A stretch of 8,067 nucleotides of DNA, taken from contig JACRBO010000027.1 in assembly GCA_016219235.1 (NCBI GenBank), positions 1-8,067 of the forward strand, in the 5' to 3' direction. Every line of letters begins with the position of its first letter. The stretch's first letter is position 1. The stretch comes from Chloroflexota bacterium. Its GTDB lineage: Bacteria > Chloroflexota > Anaerolineae > Fen-1058. This document shows, piece by piece, positions 1 to 4,774 of the stretch. Made by a program: the position numbers and the translations under genes. The notes below the pieces were generated by a model that made no database searches, was not told the origin of the DNA, and saw nothing but the letters and a program-made list of their open reading frames with translations.

Positions 1-1
1 C

Positions 2-1159
2 GAACGGCAGAAGATCATCTCGACCACGACGCAGGATCAGGACGTGCTGGCCTTCGCGCGAACTGATGGCGATGCCTGCGTGCAGATCTTCCTCATCCGG
101 CAGGGCAAATTGGTGGGGCGCGAATACTTCGTGCTGGAAGGCGCGGAAGACGAAACCGTGTCGAATATCATGGCGGAGTTCATGACGCAGTTCTATGACG
201 AAGCGGCCTACGTTCCGCCGGAAGTGCTGCTGCCGATCGAGATCGACGTGCAGGAGTCGGACATCATCGCGCAGTTCCTCAAGCAGAAGCGCGGCACGCA
301 GGTGACGCTGTCCGTGCCCAACACCGGTCAGGGCGCTGAGTTGGTGAAGCTGGCGACCGATAACGCGCTGGAAACCCTGACGGCGCTGCGCACTCAGTGG
401 GCGGCCGACACCCATCGGAATGAGCAGGCCCTGAAGGAGTTGGCCGACGGCCTCGGCCTGGCGGCGATTCCCACCCGCATCGAGTGCTTCGACATCAGCA
501 ATACGCAGGGCACGAATACGGTGGCGTCGATGGTGGTCTTCGTCAACGGCGCGGCGCGCAAGAGCGATTATCGCAAGTTCAACATCAAGACCGTGGAAGG
601 GCCGAACGATTTTGAATCGATGCGTGAGGCGTTGACGCGCCGCTTCCGCCGTTACTTCGATGCCAAAGCCGCTGCGCATCTTGATGCGGCACGCACGCCG
701 GGACAGAAGATCGATCCATCGTTCTCGGTGCTGCCCGATCTGTTGATCGTCGACGGCGGCAAAGGCCAGTTGGGCATTGCGATCGAGGTACTGCAATCGC
801 TCGATCTGTTCGGGCAAGTGCCGGTGTGCGGCTTAGCGAAGCAACAGGAAGAGATTTTTCTGCCCGCCCGCCCCGTATCGATTATGCTGCCGCGCAGTTC
901 GCAAGGGCTGTTTCTGGTGCAGCGCGTGCGCGACGAGGCGCACCGGTTCGCCATCACGGCGCATCGCGCCAAACGCGCCAAGACCGGTATCGCCTCGCAG
1001 CTCGACGAGATTCCGGGCGTGGGGCCGACGCGCCGCCGCGCGCTGTTGAAGCACTTTGGATCGTTGGAAGGGATTCGCAACGCCAGTGTGGACCAGATCG
1101 CAGAAGTGAAAGGTGTGCCGCGCGACGTGGCGATTGCGATCAAGGAGCAATTGGGCTGA
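2..1159 (+). CDS. uvrC: UvrABC excinuclease subunit C, C-terminal part (5' end outside window)
   Basis: UvrC makes the incisions on both sides of a lesion in nucleotide excision repair, recruited by UvrB on damaged DNA in the cytoplasm. The reading frame is open from base 2, so 385 residues are visible. The N-terminal GIY-YIG nuclease and the UVR motif that binds UvrB lie outside the window. Seen in order, numbering visible residues: the ERQKIIS junction (1-7); an RNase H-like nuclease domain with CFDISN (Asp164), IVDGGKGQ (Asp251) and DEAHRFA (His314), matching the family's catalytic residues; the EEIFLP segment; and a C-terminal tandem helix-hairpin-helix with IPGVGPTRR and VKGVPRDVA. All key residues are present, so this half looks functional. 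A stretch of about 20 residues rich in Ala and Pro before LPDLLIVDGG is slightly longer than in many UvrCs. The gene ends in TGA, 16 bases before a hairpin terminator, and converges with the response regulator. Confidence 0.97.
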   Translation, partial: ERQKIISTTTQDQDVLAFARTDGDACVQIFLIRQGKLVGREYFVLEGAEDETVSNIMAEFMTQFYDEAAYVPPEVLLPIEIDVQESDIIAQFLKQKRGTQVTLSVPNTGQGAELVKLATDNALETLTALRTQWAADTHRNEQALKELADGLGLAAIPTRIECFDISNTQGTNTVASMVVFVNGAARKSDYRKFNIKTVEGPNDFESMREALTRRFRRYFDAKAAAHLDAARTPGQKIDPSFSVLPDLLIVDGGKGQLGIAIEVLQSLDLFGQVPVCGLAKQQEEIFLPARPVSIMLPRSSQGLFLVQRVRDEAHRFAITAHRAKRAKTGIASQLDEIPGVGPTRRRALLKHFGSLEGIRNASVDQIAEVKGVPRDVAIAIKEQLG

Positions 1160-1175
1160 GGTCGTCCATGCAAGT

Positions 1176-1202
1176 AAAAGCGCCCGATTTTCGGGCGCTT
1201 TT
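1176..1202. terminator. Bidirectional Rho-independent terminator
   Basis: A perfect 12-bp inverted repeat (AAAAGCGCCCGA and TCGGGCGCTTTT) surrounds a 3-base TTT loop. It has an A-run on the left arm and a T-run on the right arm, so it can terminate transcription from both directions. It begins 16 bases after the uvrC stop and lies 26 bases beyond the stop of the opposing response-regulator gene. It therefore serves as a shared terminator for the convergent pair. Confidence 0.92.
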
Positions 1203-1203
1203 C

Positions 1204-1224
1204 ACTCGTTACTCGTCACTCGTC
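1204..1224. repeat. Three tandem 7-bp units (ACTCGTY)
   Basis: The units ACTCGTT, ACTCGTC and ACTCGTC run without gaps, followed by a broken AC. The array fills the space between the shared terminator and the TAA stop of the response regulator (1229-1231). The unit sequence differs from the larger arrays in this window, but the 7-bp period is the same. Confidence 0.8.
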
Positions 1225-1228
1225 ACGT

Positions 1229-1621
1229 TTATGGCACATCAGGCAAATCTGTGCCCAGCACACGCTGCAAGCCCTCCTGCAATTCATCCGGGCTGATGGG
1301 CTTCGTCCAATACTCCTGCACGCCGATCTCGTAGGCCTTGCGCTTCGTGGTGGGATCGCTCAAGGCCGACAGCACGACGATGGTCATGTCGGCCCAGCGT
1401 TCGTCCGCGCGGATACGGCGCGCAAATTCCAGCCCGTCCATCTCCGGCATCATGATGTCCAACAGCACCAGATCGGGTTGGAATTTTTCCACTTGCGTCA
1501 ACGCTTCCAGCCCGTTCGCGGCGCTGCTCAACAGCCATTCTTCTTGCTGGAATCTCATAATCAAGCGCAGCAACATGCTCAGGCTGTTATCGTCTTCGAC
1601 GACGAGGATTTTCTTGGTCAT
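1229..1621 (-). CDS. Single-domain response regulator (CheY-like receiver)
   Basis: A 130-residue stand-alone receiver domain. Such proteins accept a phosphoryl group from a histidine kinase on an aspartate and act through protein contacts, having no output domain of their own. Seen: the acidic pocket VVEDD (Glu9, Asp10, Asp11), the phospho-acceptor Asp55 in LVLLDIMMPEMDG, the switch Ser85 in VVLSAL, Tyr104, and the conserved Lys107 in the TKPI motif. All functional residues are present. The chain ends about 15 residues after the last helix, with no room for a DNA-binding or enzymatic domain. The ATG at 1621 gives a standard start directly before the first beta strand, with a weak AGGATA ribosome site upstream. 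No kinase gene is adjacent, so the partner is unknown. It may act as a phosphorelay intermediate or a polarity, motility or kinase-regulating receiver; the sequence does not decide. Its promoter is annotated at 1661-1689 and its terminator at 1176-1202. Confidence 0.95.
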   Translation of the reverse strand: MTKKILVVEDDNSLSMLLRLIMRFQQEEWLLSSAANGLEALTQVEKFQPDLVLLDIMMPEMDGLEFARRIRADERWADMTIVVLSALSDPTTKRKAYEIGVQEYWTKPISPDELQEGLQRVLGTDLPDVP

Positions 1622-1660
1622 GCTATCCTATCCATAAATCAGGGGTGTGACTGCGCGGCT

Positions 1661-1689
1661 ATTTTACCCGTTAATGACGGTTTTACCAA
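1661..1689 (-). promoter_or_regulatory. Sigma70-type promoter of the response-regulator gene
   Basis: Read on the minus strand: -35 TTGGTA (1689-1684), a spacer of exactly 17 bp, and -10 TAAAAT (1666-1661). Transcription would start near 1654, giving a leader of about 33 bases before the ATG at 1621. On the plus strand TTTTACC occurs twice (1662-1668 and 1681-1687, 19 bp apart), overlapping both promoter boxes. This could be a regulator site or chance. The 8-bp repeat array begins two bases beyond the -35 box. Confidence 0.6.
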
Positions 1690-1690
1690 T

Positions 1691-1738
1691 GGGCAATCGG
1701 TCAACTGGTCAATCGGTCAATCGGTCGATTGGTCAACT
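1691..1738. repeat. Tandem 8-bp repeat, six units (GGTCAAYY)
   Basis: Six consecutive octamers: GGGCAATC, GGTCAACT, GGTCAATC, GGTCAATC, GGTCGATT and GGTCAACT. This is the left module of a composite block whose right module is the heptamer array at 1748-1810. The same GGTCAACT octamer occurs three times in tandem at 4650-4673. No coding capacity is credible. Confidence 0.9.
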
Positions 1739-1747
1739 GAGCGTTGA

Positions 1748-1810
1748 GCATTGTGCATTGTGAATTGTGCATTGTGAATTATGAATTATGCATTATGCAT
1801 TGTTCATTGT
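1748..1810. repeat. Tandem 7-bp repeat, nine units (GMATTRT)
   Basis: Nine gapless heptamers of the form G-C/A-ATT-G/A-T, such as GCATTGT, GAATTGT and GAATTAT, ending in TCATTGT. A degenerate tenth unit (GCGTTGA) precedes them. The block is strongly AT-rich against the GC-rich surroundings. Its last base coincides with the last base of the oxidoreductase stop codon (minus-strand TGA, 1812-1810). It resembles the short tandemly repeated heptamers (STRR) known from cyanobacterial genomes. Assignment to that class is by pattern only. Confidence 0.92.
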
Positions 1811-3165
1811 CACAACTGTCCACTGTTGCCCCACGTCTTGAGCCATTGCTGATAGGCCGGATCGTCGTAGCGAGACAGCGTGAATTGCGCCGCGTAATCC
1901 GGCAACCCCGATTGTATGATGTGCGCGGCGGTGAGTTCGCCCATCGCGCCGGATGCCATCAACCCATAGCCCGACACGGCCCCGCACACCTGCGCGCCCT
2001 CGACCGGCAACGGCCCGGCCAGCGGCCTATTTTCAGGCGTTTTGGTGTAGTAGCCGCCGTCGTACAACGCAATCGACGCTTTGCCGAAGTAAGCGTGCAG
2101 GGCCGGGATCATCGTCGATAGACCGCGCACCACCACTTCGGGATAAAACTCATCCAACGGCGGGGGCACGATCACTTCGCGCGGCTCGACGTGATAGGCC
2201 CACAACAGCAGTACGATGTTGCTATCGCCGCCGCCTTCAGGCCGCAGATGCGCGCCAGCGGGTAGTTGATTTAGCAGCCAGCGCGTCTCCGCGCTCTCCG
2301 CCAAATCCGATCGTTCTTCCGCGCTCCACGGCAAGGTCTGCGCGTCCAGCCAGATCATCAACGGGGCATGCCGTGGAATAGCGCCCAGCGTGTCCTTCAG
2401 CGCAATCTTCAAATGCAGTTCGTTGATCACGGGCAAATCCACGCCCAACAGTTGACTCACGTGATTGAGATACGGCCCCGCCGCGTTGACGAAACAGCCT
2501 GTGTCGATGGAAGCGCCGGATGCCAGATGAATCGTCTCCACCCGATTGCCCGTCACGGTTATGCGTTCCACCCGATCGGCCAGCAGCTCCACCCCGGCTG
2601 CTCTGGCCTGTTCCAGTAAATACATGCCCAACTGCTGACCGCTGAACCAGCCGCAGCGCCGCGCGTGCAAAGCCGCGACTACGTTCTGATTGAGATACGG
2701 AAACCGGTCGAGGATAAGGGCGCGATCGAGCAGCAGGTCCGCGCCGTCGGGTTGATGCTCGAAGGCGTGCGGCTCGATCGGGGCGTAGTGGGTCGATCGG
2801 TCGCGGTGAATGCGCAATGCGCCCGCGCCTAGCTGCGCAATCGCTTGCGCGGAGCGCGTGAGTTGATCGACGCGGGCTTCATCGGCCGTAAAATAGACGT
2901 AGCCGCGCCGATTGAGCAGAAATCGATTGCCGCTCTCACGCGCCCAACGCTCCAGCCAATCCAAACTGCGATTCATCAACCGCACCATGGCCGCATCCGG
3001 CCACCAGTTGCGATACGCTTCGCTGGATTTGTCGCTGGTCAAGGTCAGCGGCGGACGCTCGTCAATCAAGATTACGTGCTTGATGCCGTGCTGCACTGCC
3101 AGATGATAGGCCGTGCTGATGCCAGAGATGCCCGCCCCGCAGATCACCACATCCGCCGTTGTCAT
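1810..3165 (-). CDS. FAD-dependent oxidoreductase of the D-amino-acid oxidase (DAO) fold
   Basis: A 451-residue flavoenzyme of the family that includes glycine oxidase, sarcosine oxidase and D-amino-acid oxidases, which oxidise C-N bonds of small amines in the cytoplasm. Seen: the N-terminal dinucleotide-binding motif GAGISG (Gly10, Gly12, Gly15) with acidic Asp35-Glu36 closing the second beta strand (VILIDE) to bind the ribose; the FVNAAGPY segment (225-232); and a C-terminal FAD-contact region with YYTKTPENRPLAGP (372-385) and SGYGLMASGAMGE (398-410). No cysteine stands where monomeric sarcosine oxidases attach flavin covalently, so FAD is probably non-covalent. The ATG at 3165 puts the Rossmann motif at residue 10, as usual, with a G-rich stretch upstream as a possible ribosome site. 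There is no signal peptide. The gene is transcribed alone from a promoter at 3409-3437 with a long leader. The substrate cannot be named; a proline- or glycine-betaine-type amine is possible but not shown. Confidence 0.9.
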   Translation of the reverse strand: MTTADVVICGAGISGISTAYHLAVQHGIKHVILIDERPPLTLTSDKSSEAYRNWWPDAAMVRLMNRSLDWLERWARESGNRFLLNRRGYVYFTADEARVDQLTRSAQAIAQLGAGALRIHRDRSTHYAPIEPHAFEHQPDGADLLLDRALILDRFPYLNQNVVAALHARRCGWFSGQQLGMYLLEQARAAGVELLADRVERITVTGNRVETIHLASGASIDTGCFVNAAGPYLNHVSQLLGVDLPVINELHLKIALKDTLGAIPRHAPLMIWLDAQTLPWSAEERSDLAESAETRWLLNQLPAGAHLRPEGGGDSNIVLLLWAYHVEPREVIVPPPLDEFYPEVVVRGLSTMIPALHAYFGKASIALYDGGYYTKTPENRPLAGPLPVEGAQVCGAVSGYGLMASGAMGELTAAHIIQSGLPDYAAQFTLSRYDDPAYQQWLKTWGNSGQL

Positions 3166-3260
3166 CCCCGCCCCCCGTGGGCTGATTTCGCCGCCCGTAT
3201 CAGTCGATCACGAAACGAGTCAAGCATCCCGCCTGGCGCGCCCCCGCTTCGCGGACAGGG

Positions 3261-3393
3261 CGTGCGCGGAGTTCCGCACGTTTTAAGCGGAACATAGTCG
3301 AAGGACGCGGTTCGAACGGGAACGACTGGATGTGTGGCGTTACCCGCTCCTTCGACTACGCAGCGGAAAAGAGCGCTGCTCCGCTCAGGATGC
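3261..3393. repeat. Hairpin-rich block resembling a dispersed intergenic repeat
   Basis: The block contains several inverted repeats. TAGTCGAAGGA (3295-3305) pairs with TCCTTCGACTA (3348-3358), enclosing 42 bases. GTTCCGC (3271-3277) pairs with GCGGAAC (3287-3293). AGCGGA (3362-3367) pairs with TCCGCT (3380-3385). The words CCTTCGACTACG and CTCCGCTCAGGATG belong to a style of mobile palindromic intergenic repeat seen scattered in many bacterial genomes. Only one copy is present here, so its repetitive nature is inference. It would lie inside the 5' leader of the oxidoreductase mRNA. Confidence 0.6.
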
Positions 3394-3408
3394 TTTCGTG
3401 ATTCGCTG

Positions 3409-3437
3409 AGTATAGAATGATTCCACGGCTGCGTCAA
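3409..3437 (-). promoter_or_regulatory. Near-consensus sigma70 promoter reading toward the FAD oxidoreductase
   Basis: On the minus strand: -35 TTGACG (3437-3432), a 17-bp spacer, and -10 TATACT (3414-3409). Both boxes differ from consensus at one position. The start of transcription would fall near 3402, leaving about 237 bases of leader before the ATG at 3165. It is divergent from the peptidase promoter at 3459-3467. Confidence 0.7.
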
Positions 3438-3458
3438 AATACTTTGGCCCAGGCCATA

Positions 3459-3467
3459 TGCTATAAT
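3459..3467 (+). promoter_or_regulatory. Extended -10 promoter of the M42 peptidase gene
   Basis: A perfect TATAAT (3462-3467) is preceded by TG one base upstream (TGC TATAAT), the extended -10 form that can work without a good -35. No clear -35 is seen at 16-18 bp. The start would be near 3474, giving a leader of about 23 bases with a GAGGT ribosome site (3488-3492). Confidence 0.7.
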
Positions 3468-3496
3468 CGATTTACACTCTCACTCACGAGGTAACT

Positions 3497-4585
3497 TTGG
3501 CTAAAGCATCCACTGCCTCTGTCAAGCCAGACGTTGATGTGAATTTCTTGCTGAATTTCCTGACGGGTTTGCTCAACACGCCCAGCCCCACCGGCTATAC
3601 CGAGCGGGCACTTCAATTTGTGCAAGAGGCTTTTACCGATCTGCAAGTCACTGCGGACTACACCAACAAGGGCATGCTCGTCGCCACGTGGCCGGGCACT
3701 GCGGCCACGCAATCGCGCGCCGCGCTACCGCGCGCCCTGACCGCCCACGTCGACACGCTGGGCGCGATGGTCAAAGAGATCGATGCGGCCACAGGCCGTC
3801 TGCGCCTGAGTCGGCTGGGCGGCTTTGCCTGGGCCTCGGTCGAAGGCGAAGGCTGCACCATCCTCACCGGCGATGGGCGATCGATCCGCGGGACGATCCT
3901 GCCGCGCAAAGCCTCGGTGCACGTGCACAGCGGGCCGGAAGTGGAGAAGTTGGAGCGCAACGACGCTAACATGGAAATCCGCGTGGATGCCAAGGTCCGA
4001 TCGGGCGAGGACACCCGCCGTTTGGGCATTGAGGTGGGCGACTTCGTCGCCTTTGATCCGCGTGTGGAAGTGACCGACACCGGCTTCGTCCGATCGCGCC
4101 ATCTGGACGACAAGGCCAGCGTGGCCTGCATCGTCGCCGCGTGCCAGGCGCTGCGCAACGCCAATCTGTCGCCCAGCCAAACCACCACCTTGTTGATCAG
4201 CCACTACGAAGAAGTCGGCCACGGGGCGGCGGCCGGTCTGCCGGCTGATCTAGCCGAACTGCTGGCCGTAGATATGGCGGCGGTGGGCACGGGCCAAAAC
4301 AGCGATGAATACTCGGCCGGTATTTGCGTCAAAGATTCCGGCGGGCCGTACTCGCTGGAGATGCGGCGCAAGTTGGTGGCGTTGGCGCAGGCCGCCGACA
4401 TTCCTTACAAGTTGGACATTTATCCGTTCTATGGATCAGACGGCGGGGCGGCCTGGCGCGCGGGCGCGAATGTGCAGGTGGGACTGGTCGGGCCGGGTGT
4501 GGACGCCAGCCATCACTACGAGCGCACCCACCTCGATTCGCTCATCGCCACCACGCGGCTGTTGATGGAGTACATGCTGGGGTGA
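3497..4585 (+). CDS. M42-family metallopeptidase (aminopeptidase-like), resembling the NAGGN-associated subgroup
   Basis: A 362-residue co-catalytic metallopeptidase; M42 enzymes are cytoplasmic, often tetrahedral aminopeptidases that trim N-terminal residues from peptides. Seen: LTAHVDTLG with His84 and Asp86; RHLDDKAS with bridging Asp204; SHYEEVGHG with the general base Glu238 and ligand Glu239; AVDM with Asp259; and a C-terminal ligand, probably His345, in HYERTHLDSL. The full ligand set is present and the length is normal for the family. The start is TTG: GAGGT (3488-3492) lies four bases before it, and no ATG occurs before the conserved LLNTPSPTGYTE. The wording around DTLGAMV, GTILPRKAS, GQNSDEY and VDASHHYERTHLDSL resembles the M42 subgroup (TIGR03106-like) linked in other bacteria to synthesis of the osmoprotectant N-acetylglutaminylglutamine amide. 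Neither partner gene of that trio is nearby, so a general peptidase role is the safer call. The subgroup assignment is from memory of the family, not from a search. Confidence 0.93.
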   Translation: MAKASTASVKPDVDVNFLLNFLTGLLNTPSPTGYTERALQFVQEAFTDLQVTADYTNKGMLVATWPGTAATQSRAALPRALTAHVDTLGAMVKEIDAATGRLRLSRLGGFAWASVEGEGCTILTGDGRSIRGTILPRKASVHVHSGPEVEKLERNDANMEIRVDAKVRSGEDTRRLGIEVGDFVAFDPRVEVTDTGFVRSRHLDDKASVACIVAACQALRNANLSPSQTTTLLISHYEEVGHGAAAGLPADLAELLAVDMAAVGTGQNSDEYSAGICVKDSGGPYSLEMRRKLVALAQAADIPYKLDIYPFYGSDGGAAWRAGANVQVGLVGPGVDASHHYERTHLDSLIATTRLLMEYMLG

Positions 4586-4612
4586 GGGAGCAGGGATCAG
4601 GGATCAGGTAAT
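4585..4612. repeat. Four 7-bp units (AGGGATC-like) directly after the peptidase stop
   Basis: Units AGGGAGC, AGGGATC, AGGGATC and AGGTAAT run gaplessly, starting at the final A of the peptidase TGA stop codon. They lead into a degenerate stretch of GGTAATY-like units. No hairpin terminator is seen after the peptidase gene. Confidence 0.7.
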
Positions 4613-4628
4613 TGGTCAACCCGTAATT

Positions 4629-4689
4629 GGTGATTGGTAATCGGTAATCGGTCAACTGGTCAACTGGTCAACTCGTCAATCTGTCACGC
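4629..4689. repeat. Mixed 7/8-bp tandem array (GGTAATC and GGTCAACT)
   Basis: GGTGATT, GGTAATC and GGTAATC (7 bp) are followed by three identical GGTCAACT octamers (4650-4673), then CGTCAATC and TGTCACGC. It shares the GGTCAACT unit and the left-hand position with the array at 1691-1738. The change from 7-bp to 8-bp period occurs by gain of one base in a GGTNAAY core. Confidence 0.88.
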
Positions 4690-4694
4690 ACCAC

Positions 4695-4764
4695 GCATTA
4701 CAAATTATGAATTATGAACTATGCATTGAGCATTGTGCATTGTGCATTGCTAATTGTTCATTGA
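4695..4764. repeat. Tandem 7-bp repeat, ten units (GMATTRT), running into a ribosome site
   Basis: Ten heptamers including GCATTAC, AAATTAT, GAATTAT, GAACTAT, GCATTGT (twice), TAATTGT and TCATTGA. The last unit ends at the first A of the AAAGGAG ribosome site of the next gene. It shares a 19-base identical stretch with the array at 1748-1810 (4726-4744 against 1744-1762). It also shares the same right-hand end TTGTTCATTG (4754-4763 against 1800-1809). Confidence 0.92.
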
Positions 4765-4770
4765 AAGGAG
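4764..4770 (+). promoter_or_regulatory. Strong ribosome binding site that fixes the start at 4775
   Basis: AAAGGAG lies four bases before ATG 4775. An in-frame TTG at 4754 would add seven residues, but it sits inside the heptamer array, upstream of this site. The ATG is therefore chosen. No convincing -35/-10 pair was found in 4586-4763; the promoter may lie within the AT-rich repeat. Confidence 0.85.
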
Positions 4771-4774
4771 CGCC

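Noticed and set aside
652..1173. Long antisense frame opposite uvrC
   Set aside because: It is a shadow of a strongly conserved uvrC region, with arginine- and serine-rich composition and no ribosome site or family features.
1691..1810. CRISPR array
   Set aside because: The units are 7-8 bp and contiguous without spacers, and no cas genes are present.
1744..2121. Plus-strand frame beginning in the heptamer array (MSIVHCELCIVN...)
   Set aside because: It is translation of tandem heptamers followed by antisense of the FAD enzyme.
3309..3317. GGTTCGAAC resembling a tRNA T-loop
   Set aside because: No acceptor, D-arm or anticodon pairing can be built around it on either strand; the word belongs to the hairpin repeat.
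3162..3437. 91-codon minus-strand frame upstream of the oxidoreductase
   Set aside because: Its TTG start lies inside the -35 box of the promoter that would have to transcribe it. Its composition follows the hairpin repeat, and it shows no domain. Only the short internal frame from 3227 is kept, as a weak finding.
3497..4585. M42 peptidase as an endoglucanase
   Set aside because: Some M42 members carry a historical cellulase label, but the metal-ligand set seen here is that of an aminopeptidase-type hydrolase.
4754..4774. TTG start adding seven residues to the barrel protein
   Set aside because: It lies inside the repeat array and before the ribosome site; ATG 4775 is correctly spaced.
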